A DNA stretch of 64,000 bases from NCBI GenBank assembly GCA_030762935.1, contig CM060890.1, positions 70,298,265-70,362,264 of the forward strand, given 5' to 3'. This document shows, in pieces, positions 11,911 to 22,183 of this stretch. Every line of letters begins with the position of its first letter. The stretch's first letter is position 1. The position numbers were made by a program, and so were the translations under genes. The stretch comes from Hymenopus coronatus. Lineage: Eukaryota; Arthropoda; Insecta; Mantodea; Hymenopodidae. The notes under the pieces were generated by a model. It saw nothing but the letters and a program-made list of their open reading frames with translations, did not search any database and was not told where the DNA came from.

Positions 11911-12070
11911 TACTACTGCCACCATTACCAACATTACTACTGCTACTGCCACTGCTGCTGCTACTATTTATTATTATAATAATAATAATAGTAATAATAA
12001 TATTGATAAATAAGAGTTATAATAGTGCTACATAATAATATTAATAAATAATGATAATAATGAGGATTTA
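11911..12070. repeat. Trinucleotide-rich low-complexity tract
   Basis: Imperfect ACT/GCT triplets (ACTACTGCTACTGCCACTG) pass into imperfect AAT/ATT triplets. A simple decayed microsatellite. Confidence 0.8.
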
Positions 12071-12114
12071 AGACATGCACAATATTTGTAATCGTAATGT
12101 TGAGCTTGTATTTT

Positions 12115-12475
12115 TACAACAGATAAACTTATGTAACATTTGCTTCCCCTTTTATAGAGGACCAAGTATTCCCTTACCTTCTTACTATATTTGCTAAAAA
12201 CTATAATTCAGATTATCTTTATATCTAATTTCACCCATTTGTCATATATATACTCTTTTCCCCAAAACTCTGTCCCTTTACATTCGAAAACTATATGCTC
12301 CATATCTTTCTTTCTTCCATATATTGGACACAGACTTTGTTGGTAGTCTTTTTTCATCTCTTTTAATCTCCACCATGCCCACGAACCCTATAAATACTCT
12401 CTTATTGAAAATGATGCTTTACCTCCATTGGTTACAGTGAACCAATTTATAAAGTATGGCTTCTTATATAATAAC
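12115..12475 (-). pseudogene. LINE ORF2 C-terminal remnant with zinc-knuckle-like motif
   Basis: Minus-strand translation gives KKPYFINWFTVTNGGKASFS, then IREYL, an in-frame stop, GSWAWWRLKEMKK, and SLCPIYGRKKDMEHIVFEC, followed by GTEFWGKEYIYDKWVKL. CPxxG(x)nEHxxFEC resembles the cysteine-histidine motif (CCHC, here C-H-C with one Cys position as Tyr) near the C-terminus of insect LINE reverse-transcriptase proteins, and the upstream W-rich segment is typical of the part before it. In-frame stops near the middle and at the KII position show it is dead. The reverse-transcriptase domain itself is not present upstream on this strand. It lies directly beside the poly-T end of the S3 SINE at 12539. 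Confidence 0.65.
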
Positions 12476-12534
12476 TTAAAGAATGTTCGTTCTCACTGTC
12501 TTCTCTTCATTCGTCTTCAGTTCTAAAACAGTTC

Positions 12535-12538
<4 letters not shown>

Positions 12539-12572
<34 letters not shown>

Positions 12573-12809
12573 CGGTACCGAAGTCTGATCAGTGATCAGG
12601 ACTGCGGCACTGTATACCCCACTTTTATTTACTTTTTTTTTAACTTGTTTTTCTGTATTCTTACTGGATTGCTGTTTTCTTACTGTTACAACATACACAT
12701 AAACACAAACATATAACACCCATGCCCAAGGCGGTACTCGAACCCACGATCCCCAGCGCTACGAAGCCCCAAAGCGGGACGCCTTGGCGAGCGCGGCCAT
12801 GGGGACCGG
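12539..12809 (-). mobile_element. SINE family S3, full length with poly-A tail
   Basis: On the minus strand the 5' end is GGTCCCCATGGCCGCGCTCG, which contains a tRNA-like A box (TGGCCGCGCTCG), and the B box is GGTTCGAGTAC. A body containing TGTTGTAACAGTAAGAAAAC follows. The element ends in a run of about 29 A residues (poly-T on the plus strand, 12540-12568), as expected of a retrotransposed SINE. A second copy is at 13504-13708 and a truncated one at 5421-5560. No clear target-site duplication was found. Confidence 0.85.
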
Positions 12810-13424
12810 CATTTATTCATAAGGTTCAAAATATTTCTTTCCCGTCACTTTGTCGCAACAATTCCGTCCTTTCTTAAGCTCCACATATTGCTTTTTTATT
12901 CCTACTCGAAGTAATGTTATTGCAAATGCTAATTATTTAAAACAACCCACTTGCTCCACCACCACATGAGAATATTTCAGCTCTGACGTAATGTTTTTGA
13001 CATAACTAGCGTTTTATGGTCAGGCGGTTACTACGGTAGTCATTGATTGCTTTTTGCTGAAAGCTTTAATATTTATTAAAGTATAGTTAAACATTTACAG
13101 TAATTAAATCATATTATTATCACGCTCTGCACATTAAATATTAATCTTCACTTAGTAATTTGCCTAATCATGCCATTAAACTGAACTGTAAAATTCCATC
13201 TCCTCAAAAGTTAAAAAGTAAAGCTTTTTAAAATCATAGACAGTTAATTAAATTTGTACATCCGCTCTGAACACGAATAAATGTGGACGTTAGCATGTAT
13301 TTACAGTTTTGATTGCAATGTATATAAATTACCACTGCACCACTCATGTATATTCATCGTTAGATATCAGAGCGGAAATATGCGAGGCCCAACTTCCCCT
13401 GTTTGACAAGTCAAGATATCCTTA
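12810..13424. other. Unassigned sequence, no gene recognised
   Basis: AT-rich sequence between a SINE and repeat RP. No coding frame or further repeat was recognised. Confidence 0.35.
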
Positions 13425-13915
13425 AAACAATTGCAGAACTTAACCGGGTATTTCATGTTAAAACCTGCCGAGGAAATCGCTTGGGCAACATTTGATTTGC
13501 CTGTATTTTTTTTCCTGTTCTCTATTTTCCCATTTTCCAACATTGCCTTTGTTTTTCTATTTGATTACAGGTTTTCTTTTTTGCTTCTAATACACACATA
13601 AACACGTTTACAAATACACAAACACCCATGCCCACGGCGTGACTCGATCCCCTACGCCACGAGGCACCAAAGAGACACTTTAGCGAGCATGGCCATGGGG
13701 ACCGGCACTCTCAGTGAGTGCGACACGCTACATCTCCTTTTATGAGCAAGATCGGTAAAACGGAGCTTGCGCAGCCAATCCTCACTGTCCGGTTTTTTTT
13801 TTTTTCTTGAAATAGTCCCGTTGAGTAGTACAACTCTTTTAGCGCACGGAGGGATATCTGGTAATACAGGGCAATTGGGCCTCCTGGTACACCTTTCTGA
13901 ATGGCGGCTGCATAT
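13425..13915. repeat. Unclassified repeat RP, copy 2, interrupted by a SINE
   Basis: Both flanks match copy 1 at 4015-4255 in the same order. The left part (TTGCAGAACTTAACCGGG) and the right part (TCTCAGTGAGTGCGACACG, GAAATAGTCCCGTTGAG, TTTTAGCGCACGGAGGGATA) are separated by an S3 SINE at 13504-13708. RP is therefore older than that SINE insertion. Confidence 0.55.
13504..13708 (-). mobile_element. SINE family S3, inserted in repeat RP
   Basis: Minus strand: GGTCCCCATGGCCATGCTCG at the 5' end, a degraded B box (GATCGAGTCACGCCG), CCGTGGGCATGGGTGTTTGT, and a body like the 12539 copy ending in a T-rich tract on the plus strand. A 3'-shortened relative of the 12539 copy. Confidence 0.75.
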
Positions 13916-14419
13916 ACAGTAGAGGAATGATTTTAGAATGCGTGTTATTAGCGTCAACTAAGTGTTCATATTTAAATTAAAGTCAAAATTATTAGCGAGC
14001 ATCTATAATTAGATTTTCTGCCCAATGGGACAAATTGCACGCATTATTAAGTCAGAAGATACGTACTAGTGGTACAGATATAACAAATCTGGCAAAATTA
14101 AGGTCAGTGTATCTGGATGTGGTTGAAAGGAAATGAGGTGTTTCCAGATTGGTATACAGTTTCAATCATCAAGAGTGAAAAGTGGCACATTTTCGTCCCT
14201 GTGGCATCACCAAAGTGTTAATGGAAATGCGCAATTAACCACGCCCTTCAATGCCATCGATTCAGAAGTCTAATTACTCCGCTTATCCGCTTATGGTGGC
14301 TTTGTGCCTCAGTGTATGTAGTCTCAAAGCCATGAATTTCAGCAAAAATTAATTAGACACTTTAAAAATTTTAGTTTTATTAATTTTAAAAAGCAGATGC
14401 GTAATCTTTTGTTATCTTT
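13916..14419. other. Unassigned sequence, no gene recognised
   Basis: Moderately complex, unique-looking sequence. No frame, box or repeat was recognised. Confidence 0.35.
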
Positions 14420-14882
14420 TTGCTTTCTCTACTACGTACAGTATACATTCATTAATAAATTGTCACTAGAAAAACAAGCTTTGAGTTCCCCTGAATTAAA
14501 GAAGAGTATTTTTATATAAAGGTGTGCGCATACCAAGTGTGTATCTATTTGTTTATGAACAAAACAAGTAAAAAAAAAAGTCTGTTATTTAAGTTCGGTA
14601 TTTTCCAGGAATGCAACAAGTAGCTTTCATGAAAATACCTCTAACCCCCTTTACAACTACCGTTTACATTTTACGAAAACTTTGATTCTGAAAATTGACT
14701 ATGTATTTTGAGAACAATACCATAATGTAGATATTAGATATTTTCATGAAATGCATATCTTGAATTTTCTAGGAGTAGCCTCTGATATCCTCTTCATTTT
14801 GAACTTTTACATGACTGATAAACCGTAATAGATAGGTAACATCTAGAAAATGTAGCAGCACAAAAGACCAAAAATAGGAGCG
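14420..14882 (+). repeat. R1 repeat, diverged and tail-less copy
   Basis: The head TTTCTCTACTACGTACAGTA and internal words TTCGGTATTTTCCAGGAATG, TATCTTGAATTTTCTAGGAG and GATAAACCGTAATAGATAGG are recognisable. The copy is strongly diverged, shortened after the head and cut before the final third. Confidence 0.6.
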
Positions 14883-15770
14883 CGGGGATCTTTAAACATT
14901 CAAACGTCCCAAATACAAATCTAATCTATTGAATGTTCTAAATATATAATCAAGGAATTGCTAATATTGCGTTTATATATGATATGATACGTTTAAATGC
15001 ATTAATATATTTTAACTGTTTTAAAATATCGTATTGCATTTCAATATCGCTTGGTAATATTTATGAATCGCAAACAAACAATAATAGCAAGCCATTTGTA
15101 TTTTTTATAATAATAGTTATTATAATAATAATAAAGTTATGATCATTATTATGCTAGCAAATTTATAATTCTATTACTATATAATATATCACATATTTTC
15201 ATATGCAATATAGAGTCGCCTCACGTTCTTTGTAAATGTATTTCACTTAAAACCATAGTGTTTTATCCTCCCTTAAGGTTTAAAATTCTAAGTGTTATAG
15301 TGTGAGCGCTAGTTATTCTTATAGTAGTATACGAAGGAGGATTTCAAGCTGCAGCCAGTAGTTGGTCGTTTGGAGCTAAGGCATCTTGGAAACATGGATA
15401 TAGTAAAGGAATATAGGCCTAACACAGGAGGGATCCTTAACATTTCCAGGTAACGCAACCGAAATCCGCTAAATATATTTCTGCTTATAGTAGATTCGTA
15501 AAGATGATCCTGTGCTGGAGCATCAGGGCACAACAATTTCCTCTGAGCATTTTTACCGCTATGCATCGGACACCAACGCTTGTAGTGATCGATCACGCCA
15601 GCGTGAAAGGTGAATCAGATATTGAAAGTAATAGAATGAAGGATTTGGAAAGAAATTCCCTATGATTAGCGACATTTAAAAAGAAACACAACAAAAAAAA
15701 AACTCCAAAACAAATCAGCATCCGCAGAAGCCAACATTTCGGATATCTCCATTAGGTGCCTATGTTTACT
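14883..15770. other. Unassigned sequence with AT-rich tracts
   Basis: 15090-15200 is a TAA/TTA-rich tract. A 95-codon minus-strand frame at 15309-15596 sits in a more GC-rich stretch. It has no recognisable domain and no second copy in the window, so it is not called as a gene. Confidence 0.35.
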
Positions 15771-16049
15771 TGCATTGTACCCAAAAATTGAATATCGATA
15801 TTTCACCGGAAATACATGTTCTTAGAACAGCTGAATCCAAAAAAAAAGCAATTTTAGAAAAGTGGAAACATTTTCGAAAATTTTAATTTTTTAAATTAAC
15901 GATTTTGATTAAAATATCATATATTAAAGATATATACTTGACAGCCTCTGAAGACTACTTTATTCTGGATGAATTTTACGGAATGTTGTATAACTGGTAA
16001 CCGTAAGAGATAGACAACAAACTTAGCACACAATAAATGTAGAGCACAT
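15771..16049 (+). repeat. R1 repeat, internally deleted, cut by satellite array
   Basis: Begins just inside the head (CCCAAAAATTGAATATCG), jumps from AGCAATTTTAGAAAAGTGG to GGAAACATTTTCGAAAATTT, and continues to the R1 word AATGTAGAGCACA. There the 21-bp satellite begins. The array therefore starts within this R1 copy. Confidence 0.75.
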
Positions 16050-16992
16050 AAAACTAGCCTATACCAGCCTAAAACTAGTCTATACCAGACTAATACTAGC
16101 CTTTATCAGCCTAAAACTAGCCTACACCAGCCTAAAACTAGCCTTTATCAGCCTAAAACTAGCCTACACCAGCCTAATACTAGCCTTTATCAGCCTAAAA
16201 CTAGCCTACACCAGACTAATACTAGCCTTTATCAGCCTAAAACTAGCCTACACCAGCCTAAAACTAGCCTTTACCAGCCTAAAACTAGCCTACACCTGAC
16301 TAATACTAGCCTATACCAGACTACAACTGTCCTATACCAGCCTAATACCTACCTATACCAGCCTAAAACTGGCCTATACCAGCCTAAAACTAGCCTTTAC
16401 CAGCCTAAAACTAGCCTACACCAGACTAATACTAGCCTTTATCAGCCTAAAACTAGCCTACACCAGCCTAAAACTAGCCTTTATCAGCCTAAAACTAGCC
16501 TACACCAGCCTAAAACTAGCCTTTATCAGCCTAAAACTAGCCTACACCAGACTAATACTAGCCTACACCAGTCTACAACTGGCCTATGCCAGCCTAATAC
16601 TAGCCCATGCTAGCCTAAAACTAGCCACCAGCCTAAAACTAGCCTTTACCAGCCTAAAACTAGCCTACACCAGACTAATACTAGCCTTTATCAGCCTAAA
16701 ACTAGCCTACACCAGCCTAAAACTAGCCTTTATCAGCCTAAAACTAGCCTACACCAGCCTAAAACTAGCCTTTATCAGCCTAAAACTAGCCTACACCAGA
16801 CTAATACTAGCCTACACCAGTCTACAACTGGCCTATACCAGCCTAATACTAGCCCATGCTAGCCTAAAACTAGCCACCAGCCTAAAACTAGCCTTTACCA
16901 GCCTAAAACTAGCCTATATCAGACTACAACTGGCCTACACCAGCCTACAACTGGCCTATACCGGCCTAAAACTAGTCTATACTAGTCTCCCA
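16050..16992. repeat. 21-bp satellite array with 249-bp higher-order repeat
   Basis: About 45 tandem units of CCTAAAACTAGCCTACACCAG and variants (CCTTTATCAG in place of CCTACACCAG; ACTAATACTAG in place of CCTAAAACTAG). Variants alternate, giving a 42-bp subperiod. Blocks 16381-16629 and 16630-16878 are almost identical: the motif TAGCCCATGC recurs exactly 249 bases apart, and only one mismatch was noticed. This shows a recent duplication of a 12-unit block. Edges of the array are less regular. No coding potential. Confidence 0.95.
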
Positions 16993-17325
16993 CCCTTCCG
17001 GTAGTCACACAAGTCGTAAAAACCGATCTTACCCGCCGAGTAGCCCCAGCTTGGGAGCCCCTTCTGTGATAATTCTAATTTTACATTCTTAAAAGTGGAT
17101 AGTAGGTCAAAAAACTAAAGCGAAGTATAAAATATTTTAATCTAATTATTTTAAGGAACGTGACCATCTCTTTAATGATTATCTGTAATGTCCTTATATG
17201 AAACATATTACAACTACTTAATTGCTATTTGCACTAAAAGTTTGGAACATTTCATTCCTAGATAAAGAAGTGTTAGTGTAATATAATAAAATGAATGCTA
17301 TTGTTTTATCGTAATTGGGATTCAT
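16993..17325. other. Unassigned sequence after the satellite
   Basis: The first ~90 bases (CCACCCTTCCGGTAGTCACA onward) are GC-richer than the surroundings. The rest is AT-rich. The R1 copy does not resume on this side of the array. No gene was recognised. Confidence 0.35.
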
Positions 17326-18123
17326 TTTTACTTTCTCTACACTACTATGTACATAGCGTATGGAGAATATATTGTAATAGCTCCAAAAATTTGATACCGA
17401 AATTTCACTGGATATACATATTTTGCGTGCCCCCGAATCTAAGAAAAAAGAGCATTTTTAGAAAAAGTACGCCTGTGGGCAGCATAGCTCAAAAACGAAA
17501 AGACCGTTAAATACCAAACTTAGTATTTAAGTTAGGTATCTTCCAAGAATGCGAAACGAAGAGTTTCAAGAAAATTTCTCCCATCCCCAACTACCCTTTA
17601 CATGGAACGTTTTCGAAAATTTTGATTTTCTTAAAAATCCCTCTGACAATTTTAATTAAAATGTAGGATACTAAAGATATTCACCTCAGAAATAAAATCT
17701 TTACCTTGAATTTTCTGGGAGTAGCCTCTGAAGACTACTTTATTCTGGATGAATTATACTGAATTTTGCATAACTGCTAAGAGCACGTTAAAAACATAAT
17801 TGATATTATATAGGTACTTTTTTCGAGGAGTTGGTCGTTTTTGAGTTATTTCTTATTTTTGGTGTCATGTTTAAAAATTTTATACTTTTCTCATACAGGA
17901 AATTGTCAATTTCTGTCCATATAAACAAAGGAACTTCAGTCACTTATCAACCAGTTCTTGACTATCACTTTAACCTATGGTACTCCCTTATGTCACTTCT
18001 ACTTACGAGGAAAGCAAGTAATAAGACTATTTCTCCTTATTTGTTTCTCGTTAACATGAAGTAAATATAGGCATAACTTTGTACTTATGTTCAGCCTTTC
18101 AAAGATGGAACACGTAGATTTTA
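17326..18123 (+). mobile_element. R1 element, near full length
   Basis: Palindromic head at TTTTTACTTTCTCTACACTA, TATGTACATAGC, GTATGGAGAA. It ends near GATGGAACACGTAGATTTT. The GT-rich segment is short (TACGCCTGTGGGCAGCATAG), and a small deletion removes the block after CATAACTGCTAA. Confidence 0.85.
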
Positions 18124-18232
18124 AATGAAATTTCATACTGCATTTTTGGCAAAAAGTTTTTATAATTTTTTAGGACAATAGCACAATAAAATTTTACAAG
18201 AATATTTGGCTGAAAAATAATGTAGTTAGAAA

Positions 18233-18935
18233 ATATATTGTATTCCACCCAAAAATTTCGATGTCAAAGTTTCATCGGAAATACAGTTTTGAAGTTCCCT
18301 GTGAAAAAAAAAAATGAAAAATGTTTGTGTGCGTGTCCGGGTTTGTGTCTGTGAACACGATGACTCAATAATGAAAAGTCGTATTTTTAAGAAAATGTTG
18401 TTGATGTTCTCAAAAATGGCTGTAGAATGCTTTATTAAATTGACAAACGATATGTATATCTTGAATTTTCTAGGAATTATCTCTCATTTTAGATGGTTTT
18501 GTATTACTGCTAAATCATAAGAGATAGATAAGATATTTATTGCACAAAAATATAGATCTCGCTAAAATAAACAATTACTGTCATATACACATACAAGTTT
18601 CTCAGTAGAGTAAATATTTCTGAGATATTCATTCCTTGGTATTTGTTTCAGTTTTAAACTATTTAAAAATAGACAAGAAACCTTCTACACAAAAAAACAT
18701 AGATCTCTTTAAAGCAAACATGTACAGTTTTTTTGTACAGTAGACATTCCTTGGTATTTGTTTCAGTTTTAAAGTTGAAATGATCTCAAACGGGAAGTCA
18801 TTTGTCGTTTCATATATCTTTTGTTTTACACCTAGCCATGCACAAGTACAAAGAGAATTTCTCCTAATGTTTATCACGATTAGCATGATGTAGATTAAAT
18901 AATAATGTTTAGAATAGTTTGTTTGCAGAAGGCAT
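18233..18935 (+). repeat. R1 element with internal deletion and partial duplication
   Basis: Head-proximal words TATTCCACCCAAAAATTTCG are followed by a deletion of the middle (AATGAAAAGTCGTATTTTTAA directly to TCAAAAATGGCTGTAGAATG). The segment containing CATTCCTTGGTATTTGTTTC appears twice (near 18630 and 18745), an internal tandem duplication. The tail runs to GTTTGCAGAAGG. The terminal hairpin is lost. Confidence 0.7.
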
Positions 18936-19059
18936 CATATCTTTTCACCTGCAGAGTTAGCTATTCGAGCTCTGAGAAGCTTATTAAACTGTTTCATATG
19001 TAAAATGTTATTGAAATAATATAAATAAGGACCATAAGCGTTTTGTACATGTAAATTTA

Positions 19060-19560
19060 ACATTGTGTTAATATTGCTACAAGTTGTACTTCAAAGGTGA
19101 ATATTGTAAAGCGATGATTGAGCCAGCGCGAGCGTCGGAAACATTAAACGCATAATAAACAATGCTGAGCAAAATCCATATTGCCTGCAGGTGATGAACT
19201 CCCTTCCCCGGAGTGTTAGATCGGCATTATTAATTACCCAGTTATGTACCCGCCCATCATTTAAGCGTGGGAACGCAAATGGTGCATTATATACGAAGTG
19301 AATCACTAGTTAATATGCTAGAGGAACTGCCGCGGGCACCTCGTTAGTCTTTTATGTTTCAATATCGGTCTTTCAGCCAAGGGTGCTGCGTATATTCGTT
19401 CGTAAATTGCAAAAATCTGCCCCACGTGTTTTAAATGGCTCTGCTAACGGGCACTAATTTGTATGCAATTTAAGCAATTAAAGTCATTTGGTGGCAATTG
19501 TTGCCACAATGCAAATGTTAGCTCCGTTTGTTGCCTGTGTCGCGCCAGGAGAGTAGATTA
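19060..19560. promoter_or_regulatory. Candidate conserved non-coding block (speculative)
   Basis: This stretch differs from the surrounding decayed repeats. It is higher in complexity and dense in sites of known developmental factor types: TAATTA near 19231, an E-box CACGTG at 19423-19428, a CAATTG E-box inside a 17-base inverted repeat GTGGCAATTGTTGCCAC (19491-19507), and AAGCAATTAAAG just upstream. No frame, pol III box or repeat copy was seen. Function is inference only; it may simply be unique neutral sequence. Confidence 0.25.
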
Positions 19561-19703
19561 ATAAATGTCTGAGCTGACTTGGGATGGTGGTTTAGTGGTT
19601 TCAGCTCCTGAGGTGCATATGGTCCCATGACGTAGCACGGCCCTTTGAAATTTATTTGCTGGGTTACTATTTCATTGACATTAATTAAAATGTAACAACT
19701 TCA

Positions 19704-20311
19704 TACACTCACTCACGGAAAAAATGCAACACCATGAAGAGGTATGAACAAGTTAATACATCATGATAGCATCATATGATAACAAAAGCAACACAACGCA
19801 TTCACAAGGGACGCGTCCCAGTAGTCACATTAATATTTGATGTAGCCCACGCGCAGCGATGCAATTACGTATTTGTTCATGCAGACGAATGGCTTCCTGC
19901 GATATATTGTCCAAGTATCCTGCACCTCTGGTCGCAGTTGGCAATGGTTGTGGTTGCCTTGGAGACCCAGTCAGTTTCTTTCCCATCATGTCCCATACAT
20001 GTTCAATGGAAGAGGGCAGTTGTCGCACGTTGCGTTGCAGCAACTGTATGACGACGTGTGTTATCCTGTTGAAACAACACATCGCCTTCTTGTTAAGAAA
20101 TGGCAGTACCACAGGATTAGTAACCTGATGGATGTAGTTGACACTGCGCAAACTCCAAAGGCGAGCGAGAGTTGTAACCGATGTCACCCCAAAACATGAT
20201 GCCAGGAGTTGGGCTTTGGTTCGTGGGCGAACACACTCCAGATAAATACGCTCACCAGCTCTACGTTGTACGTGTACACAGTCATCACTTGCATACAGGC
20301 AAAATATACAA
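19704..20311 (-). pseudogene. Tc1-like transposon remnant (transposase C-terminal half)
   Basis: Minus-strand translation shows Tc1-family DDE transposase features in shifting frames. FQQDNTRRHT (second catalytic Asp region) lies near 20050-20080. RQLPSSIEHVWDMMGKKL (the conserved IEHVWD block near the third acidic residue) and a C-terminal IRNCIAARG follow. Downstream at 19704-19730 the terminal repeat TACACTCACTCACGG is adjacent to AAAAAATGCAACACC. At least one frameshift separates the QQDN and IEHVWD blocks, so it is dead. On the right it is broken at about 20311 by R1 insertion; the N-terminal half is not found beyond that R1 pair. Confidence 0.8.
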
Positions 20312-20719
20312 TTTTACTTTTTCTATACATACTATATAGTGTATAGAGAAGGTATTGTATTGCACCCAAAATTCGATACCGAGATTTCACTGGAAATATA
20401 TTGTTTTGAGACACCCTGAATTCAAAATAATGAATTTTTATAAAAATGTCTCTGTGTGTGTCTGTCTGTCTGTGTGTATGTGTGTGTGGTGTGTGTGTCT
20501 GTGGGCAACATAGCTCAAAACGAAAAAACCGTTAAATACCAGACTTAGTAACTTGGTATTTAAGTTTGGCATCGCCCAAGGATACAACAGGAAGATTTTC
20601 AAAATAATTCTGCTAATTTTTTCTGATTAGCATAAAGTAGATAGAAGTATATGCTTTCTAAGAATAATTTGTTGCAGGGATATAGAGAAAGTCATGTGAA
20701 TGGTACACATCAGATTTTT
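20312..20719 (+). repeat. R1 arm, internally deleted, left half of an inverted pair
   Basis: Complete head (ATTTTACTTTTTCTATACAT, with TATAGAGAAGG) inserted in the Tc1 remnant. A GT/CT-rich microsatellite lies at 20450-20503. The middle is deleted from about AAGATTTTCAAAATAATTC directly to TAATTTTTTCTGATTAGCAT. The tail GGTACACATCAGATTTTTT is complete and is followed immediately by an inverted R1 arm. Confidence 0.85.
20450..20503. repeat. GT/CTGT microsatellite inside R1
   Basis: Tandem TG and TCTG units at the position where other R1 copies carry a short GTGTGTCC segment. Confidence 0.9.
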
Positions 20720-20727
20720 TTATCTGC

Positions 20728-21316
20728 GTCATACTAATGGAGAAAAACATTAGCAGAAATTATCTTATTACTCGTTTCCTAAGTAAGGGAAATAAGGAAA
20801 TATATTAGACTACAGTAATAGCAAACCTGTTTAAAAATCGGTGTATGTGAACAATCGAGGCTTGATTCGCTTAGCATAGACAGTAAAACCAGAGAGATGA
20901 AACGAAAGGTGACCGCGTTTGAAAAAGGTTGCGGAGTTTAAAAGTGAAACGATTAACAAGGAATAGCTTGGAAACAGTCAACTCTGTAACAAAAGTGTCT
21001 ATAACATAAATTATATGTTTTAACGGCATCTGCATTTCATGTGCTCTAAGTTTTTGCCCATTTCTTACGATTTACCAGAAATGCAAACAGGTCTTCAAAA
21101 TAAACGTTTTGTTTCTAATGTAAATATCTTTAACAGACCTTATTTCAATCAAAATCGTTATAGGCAAGAAGAATACAAAATTTTCTTTTTTGGAGATGTA
21201 AGAATTTCTTAAAGGTCATCGTTTTGCATCCTTAGTAGATGTAGATGTAGATATATTTCCAGCGAAACCTTGACTTAGAATTTTTGGGTTGAATGCAATA
21301 CCTTTTCTATACATTA
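20728..21316 (-). repeat. R1 arm, right half of an inverted pair
   Basis: Reads as R1 on the minus strand from near CATACTAATGGAGAAAAA (complement of the CGATTAGCATGA block) to the head region CAATACCTTTTCTATACATT at 21316. The terminal hairpin segment is absent on this arm. With 20312-20719 it forms a tail-to-tail inverted repeat. Confidence 0.75.
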
Positions 21317-21317
21317 A

Positions 21318-22183
21318 AAGGGTCGGCTGGTCCCGGGCCTACACAGATATGGCGCCAGTAGGCCAGTTAGACGGTAACATCCTATAGTTTATCTCCAGAC
21401 TAGCTTGTATCCTTAGTTACAGGTCAATAGCCTGTTTAGTTTTCGAATGCCATTTTAAAAAAGAGAACTTTAAAGTTTTCACGAAAATGGAGGATTTGGA
21501 AAAACGAGCAATGGTTAAATACTTCCATTTGAAAGGCTTAACGCCTAAAGAAATCAAGAAGGAAATGGACAGTACATTGAAAGATCATATTCAATGATCG
21601 AAAGATGGGTTTCAGAGGTTAAAATGTGACGTACGAGCACTGTTGATGATCCTCGCTATGGACGCCCTGTAGAAGTGACAACTCCAGAGATCATCGAAAA
21701 AAAATATCGTTTAGTACTGGAAGAACGCAGAATAAAGCTGTTTGAGATAGTAGAGGCTGTAAACATATCAAAGAATATTTTGAGTAAAGTTTTGGGCTTT
21801 CACAAGGTCTGTGCTGTGTTTGCTGACACCTGATATAAAGTTACAAAGAACAACTGTTTCTGTTAAGAATGTGGAGCTCTACTGTGAAGCTCCCCGTGAA
21901 TTTTTGAGACGGCTTATTACCATGGATGAAACTTGGATACATCAATATACTCCAGAAAGTAAACAGTCAAAACAGTGGATTGCGCCAGATGAACCAATTC
22001 CAAAAGAGTCAAAGTCAATTTTGTCAGTTAACAAGGTTATGGTGAGTGATTTCTGGGATGCACAGGGAACTACTTTTATTGATTACTTAGAAAAGAGTAA
22101 AAGTATCACTGGTAACTACTACGCAAGCTTACTGCAACGTTTGAGTGATGAGGTGAAAAGAAAAATACTTCATTTGGTTATAT
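21318..22183 (+). pseudogene. mariner-family transposase, decayed and truncated
   Basis: The start ATG at 21487 opens MEDLEKRAMVKYFHLKGLTP, the N-terminal helix-turn-helix region of mariner transposases. Further on, VTTPEIIEK, EERRIKLFEIVEAVNISK, and in the frame 21811-22185 the segment PREFLRRLITMDETWIHQYT contain the MDETW block with the first catalytic Asp. KVMVSDFWDAQGTTFIDYLE and GNYYASLLQRL follow. Several frameshifts, a stop and a shortened region between the helix-turn-helix and MDETW are visible. Sequence similarity ends at about 22183, before the second and third catalytic Asp, so it is a 3'-truncated relic. Clear terminal repeats were not found. Confidence 0.85.

Noticed and set aside
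15309..15596. 95-codon minus-strand frame in GC-richer DNA, possible small gene
   Set aside because: No recognisable domain, no promoter or splice signals in useful places, and its length is within chance for this composition. Left as unassigned.
16050..16992. Regular direct repeats that could suggest a CRISPR array
   Set aside because: Units are contiguous with no unique spacers, the sequence is eukaryotic, and no cas genes are present. It is a satellite.
16050..16992. Telomere-like CCTAA words in the array
   Set aside because: The period is 21 bp with extra sequence. The insect telomeric CCTAA pentamer repeat is not present in tandem.
19825..20199. Four overlapping long frames on both strands
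   Set aside because: Only the minus-strand reading shows transposase blocks. The plus-strand frames are shadows of it.
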